A stretch of DNA of 50,634 nucleotides from JBBSTY01 sp038235385 (GTDB lineage: Bacteria; Actinomycetota; Acidimicrobiia; Acidimicrobiales; Acidimicrobilacustridaceae): the NCBI GenBank assembly GCA_038235385.1, contig JBBSTY010000008.1, positions 1 to 50,634 of the forward strand, read 5' to 3'. Positions within the stretch are counted from its first letter, which is position 1. Each line of letters opens with the position of its first letter. The notes beneath the pieces are model-generated. The model was not told the origin of the DNA, made no database searches, and worked only from the letters and a program-made list of their open reading frames with translations. Shown here in pieces: positions 1-7,758 of this stretch. The position numbers and the translations under genes were made by a program.

Positions 1-423
1 GAGCAGGGCTTCGACCTTGCCCAGGTCGAGGAGGGTGTAGCGGCTGTCGCTCTGCTGGATGATCCCGGTGACGATGTCGCCCTCGCGCCCGGCGTACTCC
101 TCGTACTTCATCTCGCGCTCGGCCTCGCGGATGCGCTGGCTCATGACCTGGCGGGCGGTCTGCGCGGCGATGCGTCCGAAGTCGTCGGGCGTCACCTCGA
201 GCTCGGGACCGACGGGCTCGCCGTCCTCGTCGAGCTCTTGGGCCATGACGCCGATCTCCCCCGAGTCCGGGTCGATGGTGACCCAGGCGTACTCGTGGGC
301 GCCGGGCATCCGCTTGTACGCGGACTCGAGCGCGTCGGCCAGGGCACCGAAGAGCGTGTCGACCGAGACACCCTTGTCGACCGCAAGCGCCGCCAACGCG
401 TCCATCAGTTCGGGATTGCTCAT
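1..423 (-). CDS. nusA: Transcription termination/antitermination factor NusA, N-terminal part (cut by window edge)
   Basis: Only the first 141 codons are present; the gene runs off the left edge. The protein starts MSNPELMDALAALAVDKGVS, which matches the NusA N-terminal RNA-polymerase-binding domain, and the last visible part (EGDIVTGIIQQ.. TLLDLGKVEALL) is the start of the S1 domain. NusA binds RNA polymerase and modulates pausing, termination and antitermination. The ATG overlaps the rimP stop in an ATGA junction, so translation is probably coupled to rimP, the usual rimP-nusA order. The KH domains, and any infB further downstream, lie outside the window. Identification is firm from the N-terminus and context. 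Confidence 0.93.
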   Translation of the reverse strand, partial: MSNPELMDALAALAVDKGVSVDTLFGALADALESAYKRMPGAHEYAWVTIDPDSGEIGVMAQELDEDGEPVGPELEVTPDDFGRIAAQTARQVMSQRIREAEREMKYEEYAGREGDIVTGIIQQSDSRYTLLDLGKVEALL

Positions 424-1037
424 GACGGTTTCACCTTCTTCTTCGGCTGCCGCGGCGGCATCGTCTGCGCCGCATCGGAGTCGGCATCAGCCGCTCCGGA
501 CGGGACCTTCGAGGAGGCCTTCGTCGTGGCAGGTGGCTTGGTCTTCGTCTTCTCGGGGCGGGGTTCGGGACCCCACGCGAACACGGTGCGGGCCTTGTCG
601 ATGTCGGCGTAAGCGATGGTGCAGACCTCGCCGGTGTCGAGACGCAGCTCGATCGGGCCGGTCGGCGGCGCGGCGACGAGGGTGCCGGTGATGCGACGGT
701 CGAGCTCGGCGTTGGGAACGGTCTTGATCGACACGATCTGATCGACGGCGCGCTCGAAGTGGCGGGGGGTGCGCAACGTCCTCTCGAGACCGGGACTCGA
801 GACCTCGAGCGAGTACTGATCCACGATGGGGTCGTGCTCGTCGAGCGCCCGCGAGACGCTCCGGGTCACCGCCGTGATGTCGCTGAGGTCGATGACGCCC
901 GGCTCGCCGTCGACGGGTGCCTTGTCGATGGTCACCCGCACGGTGGAACTGGTGTACTCGAGATCGAACAGCTCGAGGCCCAGATCGGTGACGATCGGCG
1001 TGATGATGTCCGCGAGACGCTGGATGGTCGTGGCCAT
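420..1037 (-). CDS. rimP: Ribosome maturation factor RimP with a basic C-terminal tail
   Basis: RimP is a cytoplasmic 30S subunit assembly factor. The 205-residue protein begins MATTIQRLADIITPIVTDLG and carries the family signatures LELFDLEY, then DLSDITAVTRSVSRALDE and YSLEVSSPGLERTL. The ATG at 1037 was chosen because a strong Shine-Dalgarno (AAGGAGGTG) lies 10 bases upstream; the open frame extends further to 1148 but without family similarity. The last ~45 residues form a Lys/Pro/Ala-rich low-complexity tail absent from typical ~150-residue RimP proteins, possibly an RNA-contacting extension (inference). It overlaps nusA by an ATGA junction and follows a long leader containing a GC-rich hairpin. 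Confidence 0.93.
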   Translation of the reverse strand: MATTIQRLADIITPIVTDLGLELFDLEYTSSTVRVTIDKAPVDGEPGVIDLSDITAVTRSVSRALDEHDPIVDQYSLEVSSPGLERTLRTPRHFERAVDQIVSIKTVPNAELDRRITGTLVAAPPTGPIELRLDTGEVCTIAYADIDKARTVFAWGPEPRPEKTKTKPPATTKASSKVPSGAADADSDAAQTMPPRQPKKKVKPS

Positions 1038-1161
1038 GAACTGTTTGCACCTCCTTGAGCATTCGGGCCGCTCACCTGGATGTTCACCGGTCCCAGGTCG
1101 CGGGCAGTGGCGTGGGCGGCGTGGCGCCCGAGGGCACCGAACCGGCACGCTTACACACAGA

Positions 1162-1184
1162 AGGCGTGGGCTACGCCCACGCCT
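1162..1184 (-). promoter_or_regulatory. GC-rich perfect hairpin in the rimP-nusA leader (possible attenuator, or proS terminator)
   Basis: Ten-base arms AGGCGTGGGC / GCCCACGCCT are separated by only three bases. On the minus strand the hairpin is followed by a moderately T-rich stretch (TCTGTGTGTAA). It lies 88 bases past the proS stop and 125 bases before the rimP ATG, downstream of a TATAGT -10 candidate. It could end proS transcription, attenuate rimP-nusA, or both. The short U-tract makes a simple strong terminator uncertain. Confidence 0.5.
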
Positions 1185-1215
1185 CCGAACGAACGAAGAA
1201 CGACTTGCACCGCCG

Positions 1216-1221
1216 ACTATA
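1216..1221 (-). promoter_or_regulatory. Candidate -10 box (TATAGT) for the rimP-nusA operon
   Basis: TATAGT on the minus strand, 32 bases before the leader hairpin and about 180 bases before the rimP start. No convincing -35 hexamer is seen at the usual distance. The position would give a leader of roughly 170 bases containing the hairpin. Confidence 0.4.
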
Positions 1222-1271
1222 GCCCGCAGCGCCTTCTCGGACCCATCGACGGTCGCCCTGCGGACGGTCGA

Positions 1272-2687
1272 TCAGTAGCTGCGCGCCACGAGGGCCACGA
1301 GGTCGTCCTCGTCGCCGGTGACGGGTACGGAGCCGTCCGCGCGCACCAGGCATCGCACGGTGACCCCTGACCGGGCGAGCACCGCTTCGCCGTCGGCGCC
1401 GACCGCGGACCAGGCGATCCTGGCCCAGCCGCCGCCGACCGCCGCATCCACGGCGTCGTCGAGCGTGGTGACCTCGGTGGTGCGCGAATCGCGACGTTCG
1501 GTGGCCTCGGCCAGCAGGACGGCCTGCTGCTCCTCGAGGAGCGATCCCACCGTGTCGGCGATGCCGTCGAGCGCCTCGGGAGCCTTGGTCCGGCGGATCC
1601 GATCGACCACCGTGGTGACGCCGTCGGCCAGATCCCGGGGTCCGAGCTCGAGGCGCACGGGAACGCCCTTGAGCTCCCAGTCGGTGGCACGGCGACCGAA
1701 GGAGACGTCCACCTTGGCGTCGAGCTGGGCGCGGATCCCCGCGGCGCGCAGCTCGTCGACGAGCGCCTCGGATCGCTCGAGCACGCCGTCGGCATCACGC
1801 AGGGCCAGCACCACGCACTGCACCGCGGCCAAGCGGGGCGGGATGCGCAGGCCGGCATCGTCGCCGTGGCTCATGATCAACCCGCCGAGCATGCGGGTGG
1901 AGACCCCCCACGACGTGGTCCAGCCCGACTGCAGGACGCCGGACTCGTCGAGGTACTCGATGCCGAAGGCCTTGGCGAAGTTCTGGCCGAGCTCGTGGCT
2001 GGTTCCCATCTGCAGGGCCTTGCCGTCGCCCATCATCGCCTCGCACGTGAGGGTGTTGACGGCGCCCGCGAACCGCTCGCTCGCGGTCTTGCGGCCGACG
2101 ACCACGGGGATGGCGAGGACCTCGACCATGAACTGCTCGTAGACCTCGTGGAGGATGCGAGCGGCGTACGCTCGCGCCTCCTCGAAGGTCGCCTGGACCG
2201 TGTGGCCCTCCTGCCAGAGGAACTCGGTGGTACGCAGGAACATGCGGGGGCGCAGCTCCCAGCGCACGACGTTCGCCCACTGGTTCAGCAGCAGCGGGAG
2301 GTCGCGGTAGCTCTGCACCCACTTGGCCATGTACTCACCGATGACGGTCTCGCTGGTGGGCCGAACGACCACGGGTTCCTCGAGCTCCTTGCCGCCGGCG
2401 TGGGTGACGACGGCCAACTCGGGGCTGAACCCCTCCACGTGCTCGGCCTCACGGGTGAGGTAGCTCTCGGGGATGAAGAGCGGGAAGTAGGCGTTCTGGG
2501 CACCGGCGGCCTTGATGCGCTGGTCGACCTCGGCCTGCATCCGCTCCCAGATCGCGTAGAAGTAGGGGCGGATCACCATCGTGCCGCGGACCGGCCCGTT
2601 CTCGGCCAGCTCCGCCTTGGTGATGACGTCCTGGTACCAGCGGGGGAAGTCCTCCGCCTGGGGGGTGAGCACGGGAGCCTTGGCCAT
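1272..2687 (-). CDS. proS: Prolyl-tRNA synthetase, short form without the editing insertion
   Basis: This class II aminoacyl-tRNA synthetase charges tRNA-Pro with proline. The 471-residue protein starts MAKAPVLTPQAEDFPRWYQD. It shows motif 1 (YFPLFIPESYL), motif 2 (RPTSETVIGEYM ... NVVRWELRPRMFLRTTEF) and the GTSHELGQNFAKAFGIEY block. There is no ~180-residue INS editing domain between motifs 2 and 3, and the C-terminus ends in Tyr (VALVARSY). Length and these motifs match the archaeal/eukaryote-like (ProS type 3) group. The reading frame stays open to 3464, but residues upstream of 2687 are low-complexity and not family-like. It lies 11 bases after the secreted Pro/Thr-rich gene and is probably co-transcribed with it and ispG. 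The Shine-Dalgarno is weak. Confidence 0.95.
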   Translation of the reverse strand: MAKAPVLTPQAEDFPRWYQDVITKAELAENGPVRGTMVIRPYFYAIWERMQAEVDQRIKAAGAQNAYFPLFIPESYLTREAEHVEGFSPELAVVTHAGGKELEEPVVVRPTSETVIGEYMAKWVQSYRDLPLLLNQWANVVRWELRPRMFLRTTEFLWQEGHTVQATFEEARAYAARILHEVYEQFMVEVLAIPVVVGRKTASERFAGAVNTLTCEAMMGDGKALQMGTSHELGQNFAKAFGIEYLDESGVLQSGWTTSWGVSTRMLGGLIMSHGDDAGLRIPPRLAAVQCVVLALRDADGVLERSEALVDELRAAGIRAQLDAKVDVSFGRRATDWELKGVPVRLELGPRDLADGVTTVVDRIRRTKAPEALDGIADTVGSLLEEQQAVLLAEATERRDSRTTEVTTLDDAVDAAVGGGWARIAWSAVGADGEAVLARSGVTVRCLVRADGSVPVTGDEDDLVALVARSY

Positions 2688-2698
2688 GGGCGCCGAGC

Positions 2699-3493
2699 CT
2701 ACTGCTGCGGTCCTGGGCCCTCCGACGTCGTTTCCGACGGGTCGACCGAGGTGGCCGACGGGTCGACCGAGGTGGCCGGTCGATCGGTCGCCGGGCCGGC
2801 CAGGGACACCGGATCGGTCGACGGCGGCGCCTGCCGCGTCGCCCGTCGGCGGTTCGGCCGCAGCACCAGTGCCAGTCCGGCGGCGGCGATCCCGACGACC
2901 ACCACGAGCGGCCCGGCCTTGGAGGTCGCCGCATCGACGTCGATCAGCGCGACCTCGGGGGCGATGGCCACGGTCGAAGGCACCACGTCGAGGGCGCCCG
3001 ATCGGCTCGTCGCGGTTCGGGGTGCGGTCGACCCCGGCGACGGCGCACCCGCCCCGTCGTCGCTCGCTGCCGGATCGACCGGGTCGTCGTCGGCGCCGTC
3101 GCCCTCCGGCCGGGGGGTGGCGCGTGGGGCGGTGGGCACCGGCCCGCGCTCGCCGCCCCGGCCGCCACCGGTGGTCACGGGCGAAGCACTGCTCGTCGGC
3201 GCCGTGGGCGTGGTCGGGGTCACGGGCACGATCGTCGTCGTCTGGACCGGTGGGGTCGACGGCGGATCGGTGGGCGGGGGCGTCGTCGGCGGCGGGTCGG
3301 TGTCGGGAGGGTCGGTCGGGGGCGTCGACGTGGACGGATCGGTGGGCGGCGGGTCGATCTGCGCGTCGGCCCGGCCTGCACCCATCGACGTGGCGAGCAC
3401 CAAGGCGAGGACGACGACGAGCACGCGCGCCACGATCGGTCGACGGGCCCGGACGGTGGCGCATCTCGAGCGGGGCACCGCCGTGCTGATCAC
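2699..3493 (-). CDS. Secreted, Pro/Thr-rich membrane-anchored protein of unknown function
   Basis: Not a recognised family. The 264-residue reading has an Arg-rich N-terminus, a hydrophobic segment (VARVLVVVLALVLATS) and a plausible signal-peptidase site after ADA. A stalk follows that is dominated by Pro, Thr and Asp (PPTDPS, TPPTDPPDTDPPPTTPPP). Near residues 190-215 there is one hydrophobic helix (GPLVVVVGIAAAGLALVL), then RPNRRRATR, the pattern of a single C-terminal anchor with a cytoplasmic tail. The tail holds the 7-residue repeat. No LPxTG motif is visible. The GTG at 3493 is chosen because it leaves a short basic leader before the hydrophobic core; GTG codons closer to the core are possible. 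It sits between ispG and proS on the same strand, 11 bases before proS. Confidence 0.65.
   Translation of the reverse strand: MISTAVPRSRCATVRARRPIVARVLVVVLALVLATSMGAGRADAQIDPPPTDPSTSTPPTDPPDTDPPPTTPPPTDPPSTPPVQTTTIVPVTPTTPTAPTSSASPVTTGGGRGGERGPVPTAPRATPRPEGDGADDDPVDPAASDDGAGAPSPGSTAPRTATSRSGALDVVPSTVAIAPEVALIDVDAATSKAGPLVVVVGIAAAGLALVLRPNRRRATRQAPPSTDPVSLAGPATDRPATSVDPSATSVDPSETTSEGPGPQQ
2736..2777. repeat. Two tandem 21-bp direct repeats coding a 7-residue repeat
   Basis: Two identical 21-base copies (2736-2756 and 2757-2777) beginning GACGGGTCGACCGAG. In the minus-strand reading they encode the repeated peptide ATSVDPS in the cytoplasmic tail of the secreted Pro/Thr-rich protein, just before its stop. 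Confidence 0.85.
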
Positions 3494-3587
3494 GCCGGTG
3501 AGCTTAGGATCCGAGCGGGCCGCGGCTGGTGCCGCGCTCGCGCCGGCATCGTGGCGCCGGAGAACGGACGCAGCCGAGCGACGTGGA

Positions 3588-4826
3588 TCAGGCGTCGCCG
3601 TGGATCTTCTTGCGGATGATCTCGACCTTGGCACCGACGTCGTTCGCGTCATCGCCCTGCTCGACGAGCAGGGCGGCCCGATCCTTGGCGGCCTCGGCCG
3701 CGGCGCTGTCGTCTTTGCGACCGAGCGCCGCGTCGACCCCGTCGGCAGCGATGATCTCGGCCCACTCCACGAGCGCCTCGACCATGGCGTCCTCGGGAAC
3801 GACCTTGACGACCTCGCCCCGCACGAACAGGTGGCCGCGCTTGCGACCCGCGGCGATGCCGAGATCGGCCTCCCGGGCCTCGCCCGGTCCGTTGACCACA
3901 CAACCCATGACCGCGACCTGGATCGGGATGTTCAGGCCCGACAGCGCCTCCTGGGCGGCGGACGCCACGGCGATGACGTCGACCTCGGCCCGTCCGCAGG
4001 ACGGGCACGCGATCAGGTCGAGGCCCTTGCGCTCGCGCAGCCCGAGCGCCTCGAGCAGCTGACGGCCGGCTCGGGCCTCTTCGACGGGGTCGGCGGTGAG
4101 CGAGTACCGGATGGTGTCGCCGATGCCCTCGGCCAGCAGGGTGGCCATCCCCGCGGTGGCCTTCACCAACCCGGCCGGCGGTGGGCCGGCTTCGGTGACG
4201 CCGAGGTGCAGCGGGAAGTCGACCGTCTCGGACAGGAGCCGGTACGCGTCGATCATCAGTGCGACGTTCGATGCCTTGACCGAGATCTTCACATCCTCGA
4301 AGCCGACCTCCTCGAAGTACGCGAGCTCCCGCTGGGCCGACTCGACCATGGCCTCGGCGGTGACCTGCCCACCGTGCTTCTCGTAGAGGACCGGGTCGAG
4401 CGAACCGCCGTTGACCCCGATGCGGATGGGGATGTTCCGGTCGCGGCACGCCTCGGCGACGATCTTGATGTGCTCGGGCTTGCGGATGTTGCCCGGGTTG
4501 AGGCGAAGGCACTGCACACCGGCCTCGAGGGCCGCCAACGCCATCTTGTACTGGTGGTGGATGTCGGCGACGATCGGTACCGGCGAGCGGGGAACGATCT
4601 GGGCCAGACCCTCGGCCGCGGCCGTGTCGTTGCACGTGCAGCGCACGATGTCGGCGCCGGCTCCGGCCAGGGCGTAGATCTGCTGCAGCGTGCCCTCGAC
4701 GTCGGAGGTCTTGGTCGTGGTCATGGACTGCACCGAGATGGGCGCGTCGCCGCCCACCGCGACCGAACCGACCATGACCTGACGGGTCTTGCGGCGCTCG
4801 AAGTTCACCTGGTGACCACCGATCAT
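3588..4826 (-). CDS. ispG: (E)-4-hydroxy-3-methylbut-2-enyl-diphosphate synthase IspG (GcpE)
   Basis: IspG converts MEcPP to HMBPP in the MEP isoprenoid pathway using a [4Fe-4S] cluster. The 412-residue protein starts MIGGHQVNFERRKTRQVMVG. Cluster ligands are visible as Cys274 and Cys277 (CPSCGR) and Cys309 with Glu316 (GCVVNGPGE). The TIM-barrel signatures VGSVAVGGDAPISVQSMT, LRLNPGN and IRIGVNGGSLD are present. About 40 residues after the catalytic region form a charged Ala-rich tail (DDSAAAEAAKDRAALL.. IIRKKIHGDA) longer than in most homologues. The ATG overlaps the rseP stop (ATGA), so the genes are translationally coupled. With dxr in the same operon, two MEP steps are encoded together. 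Confidence 0.96.
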   Translation of the reverse strand: MIGGHQVNFERRKTRQVMVGSVAVGGDAPISVQSMTTTKTSDVEGTLQQIYALAGAGADIVRCTCNDTAAAEGLAQIVPRSPVPIVADIHHQYKMALAALEAGVQCLRLNPGNIRKPEHIKIVAEACRDRNIPIRIGVNGGSLDPVLYEKHGGQVTAEAMVESAQRELAYFEEVGFEDVKISVKASNVALMIDAYRLLSETVDFPLHLGVTEAGPPPAGLVKATAGMATLLAEGIGDTIRYSLTADPVEEARAGRQLLEALGLRERKGLDLIACPSCGRAEVDVIAVASAAQEALSGLNIPIQVAVMGCVVNGPGEAREADLGIAAGRKRGHLFVRGEVVKVVPEDAMVEALVEWAEIIAADGVDAALGRKDDSAAAEAAKDRAALLVEQGDDANDVGAKVEIIRKKIHGDA

Positions 4827-6427
4827 CCGCCGTACGAGACGGGGTTGAGGACGTCGAGCAGGATCGACGAGAGACCGAGCAACATCAGCAGGGCGAAGAC
4901 CCCGTACACCACCGGCATCATCTTGGTGATGTCGGCCCGGTACGGATGTCCGGCGATCTTGCCGCGGATGCCTTCGTAGATGCCGATCACGGCGTGACCG
5001 CCGTCGAAGGGCAGGACGGGGAGCAGGTTGATCAGCGCGAGTGCGATGTTGACGAGCGCCACGATGGAGAGCAGCTCGAACCATCCGGCTTCGGCGGCGC
5101 CGGACCCGAACTGCACGATGCCGACGATCGAGATGGGCCGATCCTGCTGCTCGGTGGCGCCCGGCGCCGATGCCGGTGCTGCGCCGTCGACAGGTCGGAG
5201 CGCGTTGGGCTCGACGGGAGCGTCTGACCCCCCACCGGTGGTCGTGTCGGCGACCTGTTGGGCGTAGTTCGACAGTCCGGACGGCGAGAACAGCCGACCG
5301 AACCCGCTCAGCGTGCCCGTGGTGACCTGCCCCATGAGGCGGCCGGTCTCGGCGAGTGCCCCGACGGGGCCCTCCTCGGTGTAGCCGTACTCGGGCCGGA
5401 TCCCCAGGAACCCGTTGGCGGCGCCCGCCGGCAGCTCGAGGGGTCGGTCGACGGTGAGGTCGTAGAGGTTCTGGCGCCGTTCGATCTGCACCGTGACCGG
5501 ATCGCCGGGTTCGGCGAGGATCGACCGGAGCTCGTCGTAGGTGGCGATCGGCTGGCCGTCGACCGAGTTGATCAGGTCCTGCGGATCGAGGGCGGGCGTG
5601 GCGGGGATCGCCGCCGCGGACTGGCCGTCGAGGCGCCATCCGAGGGTGGGACGCAGGGCCACCTCGTTCCCGTCGCGTCGCACCACCATGTCGACCGGCT
5701 GGCCCGCTCGGGTGTCGAGGAAGTCGGCGAACTGCTCGAACGTGCCCGACACCGGCTGGCCGTCGATGCTGACGATCGTGTCCCCCGGGGCGATGCCTGC
5801 GTCGCTGGCCGCGCTGGACGCGACGATGGCGTCGACGGTCCAGATCTCGTCGCTCGGCCGACCCTGGACGAGGAACAGGCCGAAGAGCAGCACGAAGGCG
5901 ATCAGCAGGTTCATGAACGGCCCGGCGAGCACGGTGGCGACCCGCTTGGGCGCGGATTGCGCCCGGTAGGACCGGGGCTCGTCGGCGGGATCGATCTCCT
6001 CGAGGTTGTTCATGCCGATGATCCGCACGTAGGCGCCGGCGGGGATCAACTTGAGCCCGTACTCGGTCTCGCCCCGGCGGAACGACCACAACCGGGGGCC
6101 GAACCCGATGAAGTACTCGGTGACCTTCATGCCGCTCATCCGAGCGACGGCGTAGTGCCCGAACTCGTGGAGGATGATCGAGATGAGCAGCGCGGCGATG
6201 ATGATCAGGACGTACGGCCCGAAGAAGATGCCTCCTGCCACGACCGCCGCCGCGAGCAGCACCAGTCGGACCATCCCGTAGCGGGACTCCCCCGACCCGG
6301 CTCCGCCGGCGATCCAGGCCTGGTCCGGGTTCAGCTCCGTGGTCGTCGGCGCCTCGCCCGTGAGGGTCGCGGCGCCGTGGTCGGGGTCGCGGGTCCAGGG
6401 TGGGCGGGTGTCGGTCGAATCGCTCAC
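4823..6427 (-). CDS. rseP: Site-2 intramembrane zinc metalloprotease (RseP/Rip1 family)
   Basis: This membrane metalloprotease of 534 residues cleaves membrane-anchored regulators such as anti-sigma factors. The zinc motif HEFGH lies at residues 87-91 in a membrane segment (VLIIIAALLISIIL). The second motif near the C-terminus reads LPVLPFDGGH within a hydrophobic helix. Two PDZ-like regions are visible between about residues 195 and 350 (DAGIAPGDTIVSIDGQPVSG and LDPQDLINSVDGQPI). A Ser/Gly/Ala-rich linker (about 400-440) precedes the C-terminal helices. The ~50-residue hydrophilic N-terminus is longer than in many homologues. It is coupled to ispG downstream and follows dxr by 37 bases. Its substrate is not evident here. 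Confidence 0.93.
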   Translation of the reverse strand: MSDSTDTRPPWTRDPDHGAATLTGEAPTTTELNPDQAWIAGGAGSGESRYGMVRLVLLAAAVVAGGIFFGPYVLIIIAALLISIILHEFGHYAVARMSGMKVTEYFIGFGPRLWSFRRGETEYGLKLIPAGAYVRIIGMNNLEEIDPADEPRSYRAQSAPKRVATVLAGPFMNLLIAFVLLFGLFLVQGRPSDEIWTVDAIVASSAASDAGIAPGDTIVSIDGQPVSGTFEQFADFLDTRAGQPVDMVVRRDGNEVALRPTLGWRLDGQSAAAIPATPALDPQDLINSVDGQPIATYDELRSILAEPGDPVTVQIERRQNLYDLTVDRPLELPAGAANGFLGIRPEYGYTEEGPVGALAETGRLMGQVTTGTLSGFGRLFSPSGLSNYAQQVADTTTGGGSDAPVEPNALRPVDGAAPASAPGATEQQDRPISIVGIVQFGSGAAEAGWFELLSIVALVNIALALINLLPVLPFDGGHAVIGIYEGIRGKIAGHPYRADITKMMPVVYGVFALLMLLGLSSILLDVLNPVSYGG

Positions 6428-6464
6428 GCGATCAGGGTCCCTTCGAGGTCGTCGGCCACCGCGC

Positions 6465-7649
6465 TCATGCGGCGGTCCGCTCGATCACCTGGCGCGCTTC
6501 GCGGCGGGCCCGGCGGTCGGTCTCGATCACAACGTCGAGACTGTCGGCTGGAGTTCCATCGTGACGCTCGAGGGTGACCTCGAGCACCGCGGCGATGCGG
6601 CTCCAGGCGATCTCGCCGGCGAGGAACGCCTCCACCGCCACCTCGTTGGCGGCGTTGAGCCACGCCGGCGCCGTGCCCCCGATGCGCCCGGCGGCGTAAG
6701 CCAGCCCGAGGCAGGGGAACGCCTCGAGATCGGGTGGCTCGAAGTCGAGCCGACCGAGCTCGGCCCAGTCGATGCGACCGAACGGCGTGGTGGCGCGGTC
6801 CGGGAACGCCAGCGCGTACCCGATGGGCAGGCGCATGTCGGGCAACGACAACTGGGCGATCGTGGCGGCATCGGTGAACTCGACCATCGAATGGACGACC
6901 GACTGCGGGTGCACGACCACCTCGATCTGATCGAAGCCGATCCCGACCCCGGCCGGCCCGGCGGGGGCGCCGAACAGCTCGTGGGCCTCGATGACCTCGA
7001 GGCCCTTGTTCATGAGCGTGGACGAGTCCACCGTGATCTTCGGGCCCATGCTCCAGGTCGGGTGCGCGAGCGCATCGTCGATCGACACCGCGGCCAACTC
7101 CTCGCGGGTCCGACCCCGGAACGGACCACCGCTCGCCGTGAGGACGATGCGCGCGACCCGAGCGGGGTTGTCGTTCGCCCGCAGGCACATGTGCACCGCG
7201 CAGTGCTCGCTGTCGACCGGTACCAGCTCGGCACCGGGGGTTCGCCGGGCCTCCTGGACCACGGGGCCGGCCGCGATGAGCGACTCCTTGTTGGCCAGGG
7301 CGAGTCGGCGGCCGGCGCGCAGCGTGGCCAGGGTGACCGGGAGGCCGGCGAACCCGACCACGCCGTTCACCACCACGTCGGCCTCCGTGGCCAGGCTCTC
7401 GAGCGCGTCGGCTCCGGCTCGGATCTCGCACTGGGGCAACAGCCCGGTCAGCTCGGCACCGACACCGGCATCGGCCACCGCAACGACCTTGGGCTGGTAG
7501 CGGCGCGCCTGATCGACCAGCAGATCGAGCTGACGACCGCTGGCGGCCAGTGCGGTGAGCTCGTAGTTCACCGGATCCGCCGACAGCACCTCGAGGGTCT
7601 GCGTCCCGATCGAACCCGTGGAACCAGCGAGTGCAACCCGGACCGTCAT
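6465..7649 (-). CDS. dxr: 1-deoxy-D-xylulose-5-phosphate reductoisomerase
   Basis: Dxr converts DXP to MEP, the first committed step of the MEP isoprenoid pathway, using NADPH and a divalent metal. The 394-residue protein has the N-terminal NADPH-binding motif GSTGSIGTQTLEVL at residues 9-22, NKESLIAAG in the middle, and the metal/substrate signatures VPVDSEHCAV and SGGPFRGRT. The segment HPTWSMGPKITVDSSTLMNK is diagnostic. Length is normal. The ATG at 7649 puts the Rossmann motif at the usual distance. It is followed by rseP and ispG, a common actinobacterial order. Confidence 0.96.
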   Translation of the reverse strand: MTVRVALAGSTGSIGTQTLEVLSADPVNYELTALAASGRQLDLLVDQARRYQPKVVAVADAGVGAELTGLLPQCEIRAGADALESLATEADVVVNGVVGFAGLPVTLATLRAGRRLALANKESLIAAGPVVQEARRTPGAELVPVDSEHCAVHMCLRANDNPARVARIVLTASGGPFRGRTREELAAVSIDDALAHPTWSMGPKITVDSSTLMNKGLEVIEAHELFGAPAGPAGVGIGFDQIEVVVHPQSVVHSMVEFTDAATIAQLSLPDMRLPIGYALAFPDRATTPFGRIDWAELGRLDFEPPDLEAFPCLGLAYAAGRIGGTAPAWLNAANEVAVEAFLAGEIAWSRIAAVLEVTLERHDGTPADSLDVVIETDRRARREARQVIERTAA

Positions 7650-7758
7650 GCGCCCATCCTACCGGTGGGGCGCCCCGGCAACGGTCGGGCGAGCGGGAAG
7701 ATCGCCGTTCCGGGGGCGGTCGCCACCGACACCGCGATCGGAGGTCCCGATCACCCCG

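Noticed and set aside
1866..4979. A 1037-codon open frame on the plus strand
   Set aside because: It is antisense to proS, the secreted protein and ispG, all of which have clear family motifs; such long antisense frames are expected in very GC-rich coding DNA.
4827..6089. In-frame upstream extension of ispG
   Set aside because: The region is the real rseP gene in another frame; the ATG at 4826 with an ATGA overlap and IspG similarity fixes the start.
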